Positions 47,486 to 57,961 are shown, numbered from the stretch's first letter. The stretch: DNA of 64,000 bases from Pasteurellaceae bacterium RH1A (GCA_012221805.1 CP015195.1:2250447-2314446); one strand, 5' to 3'. Notes: generated from the letters alone by a model not told the origin. Numbers and translations are program-made.

Positions 47486-48096
47486 TGACAGAGCCAAAGG
47501 TAAAAATGCCGAAGAAATCGGTCAAAGAACGCCGCCAGCAGGTGCTGGAAGTTTTGGTGGGCTTGCTCAACTCCGAAGAGGGCATGCAGCGGATTACGAC
47601 CGAACGCCTGGCCGCTGCGGTCGGCGTGTCGGAGGGGGCCCTTTATCGCTATTTCCCCAGCAAGAGCAAGATGTATGAGGCGCTCTTAGAAAACATTGAG
47701 GCCACTTTGGTTAGCTACATCAATGCGGTCAATCGCAATGAAAAGGACACCATGAGCCGGGTCAAGGGGATCTTGAATACCATCCTGGCCTTTGCCCAGA
47801 AAAACCCAGGCGTTACCCGCCTGCTGACGGGCCATGCCCTTATGTTTGAAGATGAAGCTCTGCAAAATCGTGTGGCCAAGTTCTTCGACAGCCTGGAGCT
47901 GCAATTCACCAACATTTTGCAACTACGCAAGCTGCGTGAAGGCCAAACCTTTGACATGGATGTGCGGGTGCTGGCGGGTTATTTGGTCACCTTCTGCGAG
48001 GGCCAGTTCTTGCGCCTGGTTCGCTCTAACTTTAAATACAACCAACACCAGCATTTTGAAAAACAATGGCTTTTAATTAAGCCGATTTTTGAGTAA
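47485..48096 (+). CDS. slmA: Nucleoid occlusion factor SlmA
   Basis: A 203-residue TetR-family protein. N-terminal helix-turn-helix ([21 protein letters not shown]), C-terminal dimer domain. SlmA binds DNA and blocks FtsZ ring assembly over the nucleoid. Start overlaps the dut stop (TAATG), the usual dut-slmA order. Confidence 0.95.
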   Translation: MTEPKVKMPKKSVKERRQQVLEVLVGLLNSEEGMQRITTERLAAAVGVSEGALYRYFPSKSKMYEALLENIEATLVSYINAVNRNEKDTMSRVKGILNTILAFAQKNPGVTRLLTGHALMFEDEALQNRVAKFFDSLELQFTNILQLRKLREGQTFDMDVRVLAGYLVTFCEGQFLRLVRSNFKYNQHQHFEKQWLLIKPIFE

Positions 48097-48099
48097 CGT

Positions 48100-48318
48100 A
48101 TGATTATTCCTTGGCAATCTCTTGAAGAAGAAACCCTGATGAACGTGATTGAGTCCGTTGTCCTGCGAGAGGGGACGGACTACGGGGCAGTTGAGCTGTC
48201 GCTGGCAACCAAAAAGCAGCGTTTACGCAAGATGTTGGAGCGAGAGGAGGTGGTGATTGTTTGGTCTGAACTTCACCAAAGCCTTGATATTAAAGACAAA
48301 AATTCTTTTTTAGGTTAA
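48100..48318 (+). CDS. YheU family protein (UPF0270)
   Basis: A 72-residue protein like E. coli YheU: MIIPWQSL, ESVVLREGTDYG and VIVWSELHQSLDI are matched. Function unknown. It starts three bases after slmA. Confidence 0.9.
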   Translation: MIIPWQSLEEETLMNVIESVVLREGTDYGAVELSLATKKQRLRKMLEREEVVIVWSELHQSLDIKDKNSFLG

Positions 48319-48378
48319 TTGTAAAGCTCGTGTTACAATTTGCCTGTGTTAAGCTATAAATGATTTATAGAGGATCGT

Positions 48379-49041
48379 ATGCAGGATTTATCAAAAACCA
48401 TTCCACCCATCCCTGTGCTGCCAATGCATTCCCCAACCATGGAGTGGTTTCTCACCCATTGCCATATCCACCGCTATCCCGCCAAAACCACCCTCATTCA
48501 CGCTGGTGAAGATGCGGAAACCCTCTTTTACCTGATTAGCGGCTCTATGGCGGTCTTTATCAAGGACGAAGAAGGCAAGGAAATGATCCTGTCTAATGTA
48601 TGCCAGGGGGAATTTGTCGGCGAGATTGGCCTTTTTGAAGAAACTGTGCAAAAACGCACCGCTTGGGTTCGCACCAAGGGCACCTGTGAGGTAGCTGAAA
48701 TCTCCTACAAAAAATTCAAGCAACTGGTCAATCTTAACCCAGATATTCTCATGTACCTGTCTGCCCAAATGGCCCGCCGCCTGCGTTTCACCTCCATGCA
48801 GGTGCGTAACCTGGCTTTCCTAGATGTGGCAGGCCGTATTGCCAATACCCTGATGAACCTGGCCAAGCAGGCCGATGCCATGACCCATCCAGAGGGTATG
48901 CAGATTAAAATTACCCGCCAAGAAATCGGCCAGATGGTGGGCTGTTCCCGTGAAACGGTGGGCAGGATCTTAAAAATGCTGGAAGATGACGGCACTATTG
49001 CCGCCCACGGCAAAACCATTGTGGTTTATGGGACACGTTAG
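48379..49041 (+). CDS. crp: cAMP receptor protein CRP
   Basis: A 220-residue regulator. The cAMP pocket has [21 protein letters not shown] (here [11 protein letters not shown] and KRTAWVRTK) and the DNA-binding helix is [19 protein letters not shown], with the same recognition residues as E. coli CRP (R-E-x-x-x-R). TGTGA-N6-TCACA sites elsewhere in the window are therefore meaningful. In this family CRP also controls competence and DNA uptake genes. Confidence 0.97.
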   Translation: MQDLSKTIPPIPVLPMHSPTMEWFLTHCHIHRYPAKTTLIHAGEDAETLFYLISGSMAVFIKDEEGKEMILSNVCQGEFVGEIGLFEETVQKRTAWVRTKGTCEVAEISYKKFKQLVNLNPDILMYLSAQMARRLRFTSMQVRNLAFLDVAGRIANTLMNLAKQADAMTHPEGMQIKITRQEIGQMVGCSRETVGRILKMLEDDGTIAAHGKTIVVYGTR

Positions 49042-49047
49042 AACAAG

Positions 49048-49078
49048 AAAAATGCTAGGCCTTGGCCTAGCATTTTTT
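49048..49078. terminator. Bidirectional terminator between crp and dtd
   Basis: AATGCTAGGCC/GGCCTAGCATT with a minimal loop, flanked by A and T runs on both sides. Confidence 0.9.
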
Positions 49079-49087
49079 ATGTCTCTT

Positions 49088-49522
49088 TTAGACCTGCAAC
49101 CAAAAGGTCACTGGCCCATCATTTTGTAAGCTAACCTGCATATCGGCCGCAAACTGGCCTGTAGAAACGGGGAGTTTTTGGGCCGCTTGTTGGTGAAAAT
49201 AATCGTAAAGGGCCTCGGCCTCTTGGGGGCTGGCTCCCTTGGAAAAGCTGGGGCGTAGGCCCTTTTGGGTGTCAGCGGCCAGGGTAAACTGGGAAACCAC
49301 CAAGAGGCTGCCACCAGCCTGCTGAACGTTGAGGTTCATCTTGCCTTGGCTGTCGGCAAAAATACGGTAGCCCAAGACCTTATCCAGCAGGCGATCAGCC
49401 TTGGCCTGATCATCACCCTGTTCCACCCCAAGTAAAACCAAGAGGCCTTGCTCAATCTGGCCAATAACCTGACTTTCCACCTCCACCTTGGCCCATTTGA
49501 CCCGTTGAATTAAGGCAATCAT
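49088..49522 (-). CDS. dtd: D-aminoacyl-tRNA deacylase Dtd
   Basis: A 144-residue deacylase that removes D-amino acids from tRNA. The cross-subunit motifs [17 protein letters not shown] (here with [10 protein letters not shown] before it) and GPVTFWLQV are intact. It overlaps the yihY stop by four bases. Confidence 0.96.
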   Translation of the reverse strand: MIALIQRVKWAKVEVESQVIGQIEQGLLVLLGVEQGDDQAKADRLLDKVLGYRIFADSQGKMNLNVQQAGGSLLVVSQFTLAADTQKGLRPSFSKGASPQEAEALYDYFHQQAAQKLPVSTGQFAADMQVSLQNDGPVTFWLQV

Positions 49523-50373
49523 TGGATGGCCTTACCGTCTTCAGACAGGCTCAGTTCACCTTCTTCAATTAACATTCTATCCTTCAAGACGGCGGCAAAT
49601 TGGGCGCCTAAAAGGACGACCAACCAGCTAGCGTGAATCCACACAATCATAATCGGCAGGGTGGCCAGGGCGCCATAAATGGCCTGGTAGGATGGGAAGG
49701 TGGTGATATACCAAACAAAGGCTTGCTTGCCGAGCGTGAAGAAGATGGCGGCCAAAAGTGCCCCGACTGCGGCATGGCGGAAGAGAACCTTAGTGTTAGG
49801 CACCACGGTATAAACCAGGGTAAACATCAGCCAGGTTAAACAGAAGGGGGCTAGCTTGAGCAGGTGGTAGCCAAAGGAAAAGACCCCATCCTCGCTAAAG
49901 ATTTCCATGGAGAAAATATAGGAGCTGATGGCAATGCTGGCCCCGCCTAAAATCGGGCCCAGGGTTAGGATCATCCAATAAATGGCAAAGGAGACCAGGG
50001 GCGAACGCATTTTGGTGTTGTGCCACATATCGTTGAGGGTGTTATCAATGCTGAAAATCAGCATCAGGGCGACCACAATCAAACCGATGATCCCCACCGC
50101 ACTCATCTGCTTGGTATTGCTGACAAAATTATCAATATATTCCTGAACCATGTCCCCCGCATTAGGGGCGAAGTTGGAATAGATAAAGCCCTTGAGCTGG
50201 CCGGTGACCTCCTCAAAAATAGGGAAGGCCGAAAAGACCGAAAAAATCACCATAATCAAGGGCACAATGGCCAAAAGCGTGCTGTAGGTTAGGTAGCCTG
50301 CATGTACGGTCAGTTTGTTTTCCTGAAAGCGGATATAAAAAATTCGTATAAAATGTAACAAAGATGACTTCAT
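49519..50373 (-). CDS. yihY: YihY family inner-membrane protein (UPF0761)
   Basis: A 284-residue protein with about six helices ([41 protein letters not shown] (20-residue part), [19 protein letters not shown]). Long misnamed ribonuclease BN; function unknown. First gene of the yihY-dtd pair. Confidence 0.92.
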   Translation of the reverse strand: MKSSLLHFIRIFYIRFQENKLTVHAGYLTYSTLLAIVPLIMVIFSVFSAFPIFEEVTGQLKGFIYSNFAPNAGDMVQEYIDNFVSNTKQMSAVGIIGLIVVALMLIFSIDNTLNDMWHNTKMRSPLVSFAIYWMILTLGPILGGASIAISSYIFSMEIFSEDGVFSFGYHLLKLAPFCLTWLMFTLVYTVVPNTKVLFRHAAVGALLAAIFFTLGKQAFVWYITTFPSYQAIYGALATLPIMIVWIHASWLVVLLGAQFAAVLKDRMLIEEGELSLSEDGKAIQ

Positions 50374-50427
50374 TTTTCCTCCAATTTAAGGCTATAGTAT
50401 AGCCCAAAATATTTAGAAGGAAAAATT

Positions 50428-50970
50428 ATGCCTCAGGTTTATATTATCCACGGCTACACCGCCTCCCCCGACAAACACTGGTTCCCTTGGCTAGAAGCGG
50501 AACTGGCCAAAGGCCAAATTGCCTGCACCCGCTTGGCCATGCCCGATGCCTCCAACCCAACTCCCCAGGCCTGGCAGGCCTATTTGCAGGCTCACATCAG
50601 GCTGGATAGCCAAACCATTTTGGTTGGCCACAGCCTGGGCTGCATTGCTGCTCTGAATTTCTTAGCCACCCAAACCCAGCAGCCTCTAGGCTGTGTCTTT
50701 GTATCAGGTTTTCATCAAGCCCTGGATACCCTGCCCGAGCTAAACCCTTTTGCAGATTTTTACCAAAACCAGCCCGCTTGTTTGCCGCCCAAGGCCTTTG
50801 CGGTGGCCGCCCTTGATGATGAGATCGTCCCTCACCACTACACCGATGCCCTAGCCCAACACTTGGGGGCCGACTACATTCGCCTTAACACAGGCGGACA
50901 CTTTCTAGACAGACAAGGCGTAACAGAGCTGCCCATCGTGCTGGAGCTGATTGAAAAGCTATGCAAGTAG
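50428..50970 (+). CDS. Serine hydrolase of the RBBP9/YdeN family
   Basis: A 180-residue alpha/beta hydrolase. IIHGYTASPDKHWFPWL, nucleophile Ser in VGHSLGCIAAL, an acidic residue in ALDDEIVP and His in TGGHFLD form the triad. Substrate unknown. AGAAGGA precedes the start. Confidence 0.9.
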   Translation: MPQVYIIHGYTASPDKHWFPWLEAELAKGQIACTRLAMPDASNPTPQAWQAYLQAHIRLDSQTILVGHSLGCIAALNFLATQTQQPLGCVFVSGFHQALDTLPELNPFADFYQNQPACLPPKAFAVAALDDEIVPHHYTDALAQHLGADYIRLNTGGHFLDRQGVTELPIVLELIEKLCK

Positions 50971-51030
50971 CCTGAATTTAGCTATATTAGCCGCCATTTT
51001 CTAACAATAACAAGAAGGACAAACCGACAG

Positions 51031-51723
51031 ATGAAAATTGGTATTATTGGTGCTATGGCACAAGAAGTTGAAATTTTACGCAATGTGATGGTGGATGTGA
51101 AAACCACCGAAGTTGCAGGTTGCAAGATTTTTGAGGGCAAGATCAACCACACCAAAATCGCCCTCCTGCAATCAGGCATCGGCAAAACGGCAGCGGCCAT
51201 CGGCACGACGCTTTTGCTCCAACAGGCCAAACCCGACTTAGTGATCAACACGGGTTCAGCAGGCGGCCTTAACAGCAGCTTGAACGTGGGCGATATTGTG
51301 ATTTCCGATGAGGTGCGCTACCACGATGTGGATGTCACCGCCTTTGGCTACGAAAAAGGCCAACTGCCAGCCAACCCAGCCGCCTTTGTGGCCGACCAAG
51401 AATTGATTGAACTGGCCAAACGCAAAACCGAACAAGCTGGCTTTAATGCGGTGACGGGCTTGGTTTGTAGTGGCGACTTGTTCGTGAATGGCAAGGCCGC
51501 CATTGAGCAAATCCGCCAAGCCTTCCCAAGCGTGGCCGCCGTAGAAATGGAAGCCGCCGCCATCGCCCAAACCTGCCATGCCTTTGAAGTACCGTTTGTG
51601 GTGGTGAGAGCCATTTCTGACGTGGCCGACAAGGAATCCCACCTCTCCTTTGATGAGTTCTTGCCCCTGGCAGCGGAAAAATCTTCGGCTATTGTGTTGG
51701 AGATGATTAATAGCTTAAGCTAG
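51031..51723 (+). CDS. mtnN: 5'-methylthioadenosine/S-adenosylhomocysteine nucleosidase
   Basis: A 230-residue nucleosidase. [12 protein letters not shown] at the start, [18 protein letters not shown] and RAISDVAD are the family motifs. It recycles adenine and feeds the LuxS/autoinducer-2 route. No terminator hairpin other than the CRP palindromes follows. Confidence 0.97.
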   Translation: MKIGIIGAMAQEVEILRNVMVDVKTTEVAGCKIFEGKINHTKIALLQSGIGKTAAAIGTTLLLQQAKPDLVINTGSAGGLNSSLNVGDIVISDEVRYHDVDVTAFGYEKGQLPANPAAFVADQELIELAKRKTEQAGFNAVTGLVCSGDLFVNGKAAIEQIRQAFPSVAAVEMEAAAIAQTCHAFEVPFVVVRAISDVADKESHLSFDEFLPLAAEKSSAIVLEMINSLS

Positions 51724-51756
51724 GCCTGATTTATCCCTCTTTCTTCCTTTAAAAAA

Positions 51757-51855
51757 TGTGATCTCGGTCACATTTTTTATTACTAAAAATAAAAAGTGTG
51801 ATCTACATCACATTTTTGATTTTTCCATCAAAAATATTTTGTGATCTAGTTCACA
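51757..51855 (+). promoter_or_regulatory. Three consecutive CRP sites upstream of mtlA
   Basis: TGTGATCTCGGTCACA (51757-51772), TGTGATCTACATCACA (51797-51812) and TGTGATCTAGTTCACA (51840-51855) are all exact TGTGA-N6-TCACA, 40 and 43 bases apart. An extended -10 TGCTATTTT (51893-51901) puts the third site near -61, and the others near -103 and -143. A/T runs flank each palindrome. Confidence 0.88.
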
Positions 51856-51952
51856 TTTTTTCACTTTTTCATTTCGTCTTTTTATTTTGCTGTGCTATTT
51901 TTCGCCAGGTTTTTAACCCCCTTTTCAATCCATTTTCTTCAAGGTGAATCTT

Positions 51953-53824
51953 ATGATTTCAGCAGAATTAAAAGTCAAAATCCAAAGTTTTGGACGTTTC
52001 TTGTCCAATATGGTGATGCCTAATATCGGGGCATTTATTGCCTGGGGCTTTATTACCGCCCTCTTTATTCCAACAGGCTGGTGGCCAAACGAAACCTTGG
52101 CTAAACTGGTTGCACCTATGATTACCTACTTGCTTCCACTCCTTATCGGTTACACAGGCGGCCGCTTGGTTGGTGGTGATCGTGGAGCCGTAGTGGGTGC
52201 TATTACCACCGCAGGTGTGATTATCGGCACAGATATTCCTATGTTCCTCGGGGCCATGATTGCCGGCCCGACTGGCGGCTGGGCCATTAAACGCTTTGAC
52301 CGCTGGGCGGATGGCAAGGTCAAAAGCGGCTTTGAGATGTTGGTCAATAACTTCTCCTCAGGCATTATCGGTATGATCCTGGCCATCCTCTTCTTCTGGG
52401 TAGTGGGCCCGGTGGTTAAGGCCTTAACCGATCTCTTGGCCGCTGGCGTTCAAGTTTTAGTCGATAACCACCTACTGGCTCTTACCTCTATTTTTGTTGA
52501 GCCAGCCAAGATCCTCTTCTTAAATAACGCCATCAACCACGGTATCTTCTCGCCATTGGGCATTCAACAGTCCCAAGAATTTGGTCAATCCATCTTCTTC
52601 CTGATTGAAGCCAACCCAGGCCCGGGCTTAGGCGTGCTGCTTGCCTACATCTTCTTCGGCAAGGGTTCTGCCCGCCAAACTGCCGGTGGGGCCAGCATTA
52701 TCCACTTCTTCGGCGGTATCCACGAAATCTACTTCCCTTATGTCTTGATGAACCCACGCCTCTTAATTGCAGTGATTTTAGGCGGGATGTCAGGTGTGCT
52801 TACCCTCACCCTCTTTAACGCAGGTTTAACTGCCCCAGCCTCTCCAGGCTCTATCATTGCGGTCTTATTGATGACCCCGAAAGCCTCTCTAATGGGCGTG
52901 GGTGCGTCTGTCGCCGTAGCAACCGCCGTTTCCTTTGCTGTTGCGGCCTTCTTCCTCAAGATCCAAAAAGAAGAGGGTTCATTGGAGGAAGCACAAGCGG
53001 CTTCAAAATCCATGAAAGTTGCAAAACCAGTTGATCACAATACGGTTGAAGTCAGCTACAAGGGCTTACGCAAAATCTTTGTTTCCTGCGATGCGGGCAT
53101 GGGTTCCAGTGCCATGGGAGCCAGTATGTTGCGTAAGAAGGTTAAAGATGCGGGCCTAGACATTGAGGTGACCAACTGTGCCATCAACGACCTACCAGCC
53201 GATGCCCGTATGGTGATTACCCACCAAGACCTGACCCTGCGTGCTAAACAGCAAGTGCCAACCGCCATGCACTTCTCCCTTAACAACTTCCTCGATAACA
53301 AGTTCTACGATAATCTCGTCAGCGAAATTAAGGCAGAAAACCAGGCCCAAGCGGTAGCTGCCCCACAAGCGGAAGACGCACCAGCCCCAACAGGTTTCAA
53401 CCTACAGGCCGGCCAAATCTTCCTCAATCTCAAAGCAGCCAACAAGGAAGAGGCCATCCGTTTTGCGGGTGAACAGTTAGTCAAGGCAGGCTTTGTTGAG
53501 CCATCTTATGTGGACGCCATGTTCGAGCGGGAAAAATTGGTTTCCACCTATCTAGGCGAGGGCGTTGCCGTACCACACGGCACCATTGAGGCCAAGGAAG
53601 CCGTGCTCAAAACAGGCGTGGTTTTCTGCCAATACCCAGAGGGTGTGCGGTTTAACGATGAAGAAGACGGCATTGCCAAGCTGGTTATCGGCATCGCCGC
53701 CCGCAACAATGAGCATATTCAGGTGGTTTCAGCCATCACCAACGCCCTAGACAGTGATGAGGCCATTGAAATCCTCACCACCACAGGCAATGTGGAACAG
53801 GTATTGAAGTTGCTTAACGCTTAG
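51953..53824 (+). CDS. mtlA: Mannitol-specific PTS enzyme IICBA
   Basis: A 623-residue three-domain permease. IIC at 1-335 with GGIHEIYFPY (254-263); IIB with phospho-Cys379 in VSCDAGMGSSAMG; IIA with phospho-His542 in GVAVPHGTIEAKE. It imports mannitol and delivers mannitol 1-phosphate. ATG 51953 with AAGG eight bases upstream is preferred to GTG 51944. Confidence 0.97.
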   Translation: MISAELKVKIQSFGRFLSNMVMPNIGAFIAWGFITALFIPTGWWPNETLAKLVAPMITYLLPLLIGYTGGRLVGGDRGAVVGAITTAGVIIGTDIPMFLGAMIAGPTGGWAIKRFDRWADGKVKSGFEMLVNNFSSGIIGMILAILFFWVVGPVVKALTDLLAAGVQVLVDNHLLALTSIFVEPAKILFLNNAINHGIFSPLGIQQSQEFGQSIFFLIEANPGPGLGVLLAYIFFGKGSARQTAGGASIIHFFGGIHEIYFPYVLMNPRLLIAVILGGMSGVLTLTLFNAGLTAPASPGSIIAVLLMTPKASLMGVGASVAVATAVSFAVAAFFLKIQKEEGSLEEAQAASKSMKVAKPVDHNTVEVSYKGLRKIFVSCDAGMGSSAMGASMLRKKVKDAGLDIEVTNCAINDLPADARMVITHQDLTLRAKQQVPTAMHFSLNNFLDNKFYDNLVSEIKAENQAQAVAAPQAEDAPAPTGFNLQAGQIFLNLKAANKEEAIRFAGEQLVKAGFVEPSYVDAMFEREKLVSTYLGEGVAVPHGTIEAKEAVLKTGVVFCQYPEGVRFNDEEDGIAKLVIGIAARNNEHIQVVSAITNALDSDEAIEILTTTGNVEQVLKLLNA

Positions 53825-53835
53825 AATTAAAAACA

Positions 53836-53935
53836 CCCCATACGAGCCGTATGGGGCTACTCAAATTAAGCCGTTCCACGGCTTAGAGCCACAGCGTGGC
53901 TCAACTAAGTAACCTAGCACGGCTCGTGCTAGGTT
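53836..53935 (+). repeat. Four consecutive hairpins between mtlA and mtlD
   Basis: CCCCATAC/GTATGGGG (53836-53856), TAAGCCGT/ACGGCTTA (53867-53885), GAGCCAC/GTGGCTC (53886-53902) and AACCTAGCAC/GTGCTAGGTT (53911-53935). The loops of the first and last, GAGCC and GGCTC, are complementary and could kiss. None has a T-tract. Confidence 0.8.
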
Positions 53936-53956
53936 TCCCTAAGATAAGGACAAAAC

Positions 53957-55096
53957 ATGAAAGCATTACATTTCGGTGCAGGCAATATTGGCCGTGGCTT
54001 TATTGGTAAATTATTAGCAGACGCCGGCTTTGAGGTTATCTTTGCCGATGTGAACGACAAGGTTATCGACCTGCTCAACCAACAAGGCTCCTACGGGGTT
54101 AAAATCGTGGGCGAAGATAAAAATGTGGTCGAACAGGTGCAAAACGTACGGGGTGTTAATTCCAAAAACGCCCAAGATGTCGTAGCCCTCTTCCAAGAAG
54201 TGGATTTAGTTACTACCGCCGTTGGGCCAAACGTGCTTAAAATCATTGCAGGCACTATCGCCCAGGGCTTGCTCAACCGCATGGCCAGCGGCAAAACTCA
54301 ACCGCTCAACATTATCGCCTGTGAAAATATGGTGCGGGGAACGACCTTCCTCAAAGAAGAGGTTTTCGCCCAGCTCACCGCCGAGCAGCAGGAAAAAGTT
54401 GCGCCTTATGTGGGCTTTGTGGATTCGGCTGTGGACAGAATCGTGCCACCTGTGGAAGCCAACGAGCAAGATCCGCTGCAAGTCACCGTGGAAGAATTTA
54501 GCGAATGGATTGTTGATCAAACCCAATTCAAGGGCGACATTCCGAAAATTGCAGGTATGGAGCTGACCGACAACCTTATGGCCTTTGTCGAGCGTAAACT
54601 CTTTACCCTCAACACCGGCCATGCTGTGACCTCCTATTTGGGCAAGCAGGCCGGCTATCGCTTTGTTAAAGAGTCCATTGAAGATGCAGCCATTAAGGCA
54701 CAGGTCAAGGCAGTAATGGAAGAAAGTGGGGCAGTCTTAATTAAGCGTTACGGCTTTGAGCCCGCCGCCCACGCCAGCTATATTGAGAAAATCCTCAAAC
54801 GCTTTGCCAACCCCTATTTGGTGGACGATGTGGACAGAGTCGGCCGTGAACCGCTACGCAAACTTAGCCCAAATGATCGCCTTATTAAGCCTTTGCGTGG
54901 CACGCTGGAATACGGCCTGCCAAACGACAATTTACTTAAGGCCATCGCCGCCGCCCTACACTACCGCAACCAAGCCGACCCACAAGCGGTGGAATTAGCT
55001 GATTTTATTGCAAATCACGGCTTGGAAGCTACATTGGCTAAATATAGTGAATTGACGGATAAGGATTTAGTCGGCAAAATTGTGGCAGCTTACTAA
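53957..55096 (+). CDS. mtlD: Mannitol-1-phosphate 5-dehydrogenase
   Basis: A 379-residue NAD enzyme producing fructose 6-phosphate. NAD loop [13 protein letters not shown] at the N-terminus; [13 protein letters not shown] and [10 protein letters not shown] are family motifs. Second gene of the operon. Confidence 0.97.
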   Translation: MKALHFGAGNIGRGFIGKLLADAGFEVIFADVNDKVIDLLNQQGSYGVKIVGEDKNVVEQVQNVRGVNSKNAQDVVALFQEVDLVTTAVGPNVLKIIAGTIAQGLLNRMASGKTQPLNIIACENMVRGTTFLKEEVFAQLTAEQQEKVAPYVGFVDSAVDRIVPPVEANEQDPLQVTVEEFSEWIVDQTQFKGDIPKIAGMELTDNLMAFVERKLFTLNTGHAVTSYLGKQAGYRFVKESIEDAAIKAQVKAVMEESGAVLIKRYGFEPAAHASYIEKILKRFANPYLVDDVDRVGREPLRKLSPNDRLIKPLRGTLEYGLPNDNLLKAIAAALHYRNQADPQAVELADFIANHGLEATLAKYSELTDKDLVGKIVAAY

Positions 55097-55104
55097 GCCA
55101 ATAT

Positions 55105-55176
55105 GATGGCGCAAGCCTCCAGGCTTGTACCTTATATCAAAGCGCTATCAGCACCAGCCTGGAGGCTGGCGCTATC
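55105..55176. repeat. Palindromic element family A, between mtlD and mtlR
   Basis: GATGGCGCAAGCCTCCAGGC... and CACCAGCCTGGAGGCTGGCG with outer GATGGCGC/GCGCTATC arms. A frame from 55103 reads through it into mtlR but starts without a ribosome-binding site. Confidence 0.8.
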
Positions 55177-55195
55177 ATTTTTGAAAGGACTTACT

Positions 55196-55702
55196 GTGAC
55201 CTACGAAAAACTAGAAGAAACCACCACCCTAAGGGGGTTTATCATTGCCTCGGTGGCCATGTTTGAAGGCTCAGTCGATGAGCTCATCAACCGTGTTTTT
55301 CGTAAGACCGATTTCGCCATCAAATCGGTGGTCGATTCCCTCTTTGAAAGTGCCGGCCCGCTGGCTGATCTGTCTATCCGCCTCAAGGTTCTGCTAGGTT
55401 TAGGCGTGATTTCTCATGATGTCTTCTACGATATTTCCGCCTTTATCACCCTCAAACAGCAGCTTAATAATGATGAGCAGGAACACAGCCTAAGCAGCGA
55501 ATTAGTTCAGCCCTTTATTGAAGAACTGAGGGTGGTGAAGGACAGGTCCCTCTTTGACCTTATGCCCAGACTGCCCCTAGCCAATCAAGATTCTGTGGTC
55601 TATCAAATGAAACTGGCCCGCTATGAAAAAGCCGTTAGGGCCTGCTTACTGCTGGCCATTATGGACTTACAAGAAGCCTTGCAGATCGAAAGCCCGCTTT
55701 AG
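55196..55702 (+). CDS. mtlR: Mannitol operon repressor MtlR
   Basis: A 168-residue protein of the MtlR family (LRGFIIASVAMFEGSVDELI, RLKVLLGLGVISHDVFYDI). It represses mtl expression by an indirect mechanism, without a classical helix-turn-helix. GTG 55196 after AAAGGA is chosen; the frame upstream to ATG 55103 only translates the palindromic repeat. Confidence 0.9.
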   Translation: MTYEKLEETTTLRGFIIASVAMFEGSVDELINRVFRKTDFAIKSVVDSLFESAGPLADLSIRLKVLLGLGVISHDVFYDISAFITLKQQLNNDEQEHSLSSELVQPFIEELRVVKDRSLFDLMPRLPLANQDSVVYQMKLARYEKAVRACLLLAIMDLQEALQIESPL

Positions 55703-55725
55703 GTCAAAGATTTGCAAAAAATCCC

Positions 55726-55769
55726 CTCAATCAACCCGCTTGCACTTGCCACAAGCGGGTTGATTGGGG
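55726..55769 (+). terminator. Long inverted USS hairpin after mtlR
   Basis: CTCAATCAACCCGCTTG and CAAGCGGGTTGATTGGG pair over 17 positions (one G-T) around CACTTGCCA. TTTGCAAAAAA and TCTTGCAAAAAT tracts flank it, the USS extension. Confidence 0.75.
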
Positions 55770-55800
55770 TAAATTCTTGCAAAAATCCTGACGCAATCCT

Positions 55801-57957
55801 ATGAAAACCACCCTCAAACGCACCTTGTCCACCTGGCTTTCGGCGAATATTCTCGACAGCCTGCCCATTTTTATTGCCTGTAACCTGGCTGCTTTGCTGA
55901 TTTGGCAGCTCAATATTTCAGCCCATACCATGCCGCTGATTTTGGGCATTATCGCAGCCGGCCTGTCAGACTTGGACAACCGCTTAACAGGGCGGCTTAA
56001 AAACCTCTTTTTTACCCTGATTGCCTTTAGCATTTCCTCCCTGAGCTCCCAACTGGCCCTGAGCCACGGCTGGCTTTTTGTCCCGCTGGTGACTTTCATT
56101 GCCTTTGCGGTGGTTATGCTAGGGGCTATTGGCAACCGCTACCGCACCATTGCCTTTGGCACGCTTTTGGTTTCGGTTTACACCACCCTGGCCTATATGC
56201 CAGGCCAAATTTGGTATGCCAACACCCTCTTAATCGTGGCGGGTGCTTTGCTCTATGGGCTGGTGTCTATGCTGGTTTACTTGCTCTTCCCCAACCGAGC
56301 TGTGCAGGAAAATGTGGCCCAGTATTTTGAAGCCTTGAGCGATTACCTCAAACTCAAGGCCTCCATTTTTGACCCTGACGATACCGACAATTTGCCGGCC
56401 AAACAGTTGGCCCTGGCCAAGGCCAACAGCCTCGTGATGGGCCAGTTCGACAAGGCTAGGGTGTCGCTGTTTTATCGCCTTAAGGATCTCCACCGCTACC
56501 CCCGTACCCAGCGGCTCTTGCGTTATTATTTTGCCGGCCAAGAGATTTGGGAGCGAGCCAGTTCCAGCCATTCCCAGTATCAGCCGCTCTTTCAGGGCTT
56601 TGTCCACAGCGATCTCATTTTCCGCCTGCAACGCATCCTGACACAGCAGGCCGAAGAATGTCGCCAGATTGCCCATGCCATTCGCTATAACGAGGCCTAC
56701 CAGCCCAGCCCCTTGGGGGAAAAGGCCGGGCAGGGCATGCAAAATGCCCTGGCCTTTCACCGCAGCAAGGGGGTGAAAAACCTCTATAAATTGCAAACCA
56801 TGGCGGAGAACCTGCAAAATATTGAGGGGCAATTCCGCCAGCTGGCCGCCCAACAAACCGCACTTAGCCTGCCGCCCAAGTCTTCCCGCCTGATTGGGGA
56901 AAACGTGTCGGGCCTGCGTAATATGTGGCGGGTGGTTAAGGGTCAGTGCAATCTGTCCTCCCAGCTCTTCCGCCATGCCCTGCGGCTGGCGGCGGTGGTT
57001 TTTGTCTGTAGCTCGCTGGTGGAATTTTTCGAGCTCAACATGGGCTATTGGATCTTGCTGACCGCCATCTTGGTCTGCCAACCCAACTATTCGGCCACCA
57101 AAAAACGCCTGGTTCAGCGGGTTATCGGCACGGTGGTGGGCGTGGTTATCGGCCTGTCCTTCCGCTACCTCTCGCCCAGCCTAGAAGCCCAACTGGGTAT
57201 GATTGTGGCCTCCAGCACCCTCTTTTTCTTCTTCCGCAATAATCGCTACAGCTTTTCAGTGCTCTTTATTACGGTGCAGGTCTTGATCAGCTTTGATGTG
57301 ATTGGGCTTGGTGCCAATGAAGCCATGCTGCCCCGCATTTTCGACACCCTCTTGGGCGTGGCTATCGCCTGGGTGGGGGTGGCCTATATTTTCCCTGATT
57401 GGAAGTACACCAATCTCCACACCAGCCTCAAACAAACGCTCAAGGACAGCGCCCTCTACCTGCGCCACATCGTTGCTCAACTGCAATTTGGCTATCAGGA
57501 TCAGCTGGCCTACCGCATTGTCCGCCGCTCGGCCCAGAACAGCGTGGCCAATTTAAGTACGGCCGTGTCCAATATGTTGAGCGAACCCGTTAAATACCGA
57601 GAGGCTCTGACCTTTGCCCCCACCCTCTTGGAGCTAAGCCACACGCTTCTAAGCTACATCGCCGCTCTAGGCGCTCATCGCCAAGAGAGCAGCCAAATCA
57701 ACCACCAGATTGACTTTTCGGCGGTTTTTTTCAAGCAGAGCAAACAAGTTTCCCGCTTGCTAGAAGCCCTGGCCACAGGCCAAAAGATTGGCCCAGATCT
57801 TGAACAAATCAGCCAGCAGCTCAAACAACTAGCCAACCAAACCCAGGCCGATGAACGGGCCAACCTGCTTTCCCAGCAGCTAGAGCTGATCGTCCAAGTC
57901 CTGCCTCAACTGGAGCATTTTGTGCAAGAGGAAAGGCGTTATCACAAGGGCAAGTAG
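55801..57957 (+). CDS. yccS: YccS/YhfK family inner-membrane protein (FUSC type)
   Basis: A 718-residue protein with two blocks of about five to six helices each (residues 20-150 and 395-530) and cytoplasmic helical domains after each, as in YccS and p-hydroxybenzoate efflux (AaeB)-like FUSC proteins. Transport or export role is suspected, not shown. Confidence 0.9.
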   Translation: MKTTLKRTLSTWLSANILDSLPIFIACNLAALLIWQLNISAHTMPLILGIIAAGLSDLDNRLTGRLKNLFFTLIAFSISSLSSQLALSHGWLFVPLVTFIAFAVVMLGAIGNRYRTIAFGTLLVSVYTTLAYMPGQIWYANTLLIVAGALLYGLVSMLVYLLFPNRAVQENVAQYFEALSDYLKLKASIFDPDDTDNLPAKQLALAKANSLVMGQFDKARVSLFYRLKDLHRYPRTQRLLRYYFAGQEIWERASSSHSQYQPLFQGFVHSDLIFRLQRILTQQAEECRQIAHAIRYNEAYQPSPLGEKAGQGMQNALAFHRSKGVKNLYKLQTMAENLQNIEGQFRQLAAQQTALSLPPKSSRLIGENVSGLRNMWRVVKGQCNLSSQLFRHALRLAAVVFVCSSLVEFFELNMGYWILLTAILVCQPNYSATKKRLVQRVIGTVVGVVIGLSFRYLSPSLEAQLGMIVASSTLFFFFRNNRYSFSVLFITVQVLISFDVIGLGANEAMLPRIFDTLLGVAIAWVGVAYIFPDWKYTNLHTSLKQTLKDSALYLRHIVAQLQFGYQDQLAYRIVRRSAQNSVANLSTAVSNMLSEPVKYREALTFAPTLLELSHTLLSYIAALGAHRQESSQINHQIDFSAVFFKQSKQVSRLLEALATGQKIGPDLEQISQQLKQLANQTQADERANLLSQQLELIVQVLPQLEHFVQEERRYHKGK

Positions 57958-57961
57958 CCCG

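Noticed and set aside
55103..55195. Extended N-terminus of MtlR
   Set aside because: The extra 31 codons are the family A palindrome; GTG 55196 has a proper ribosome-binding site and fits the family.
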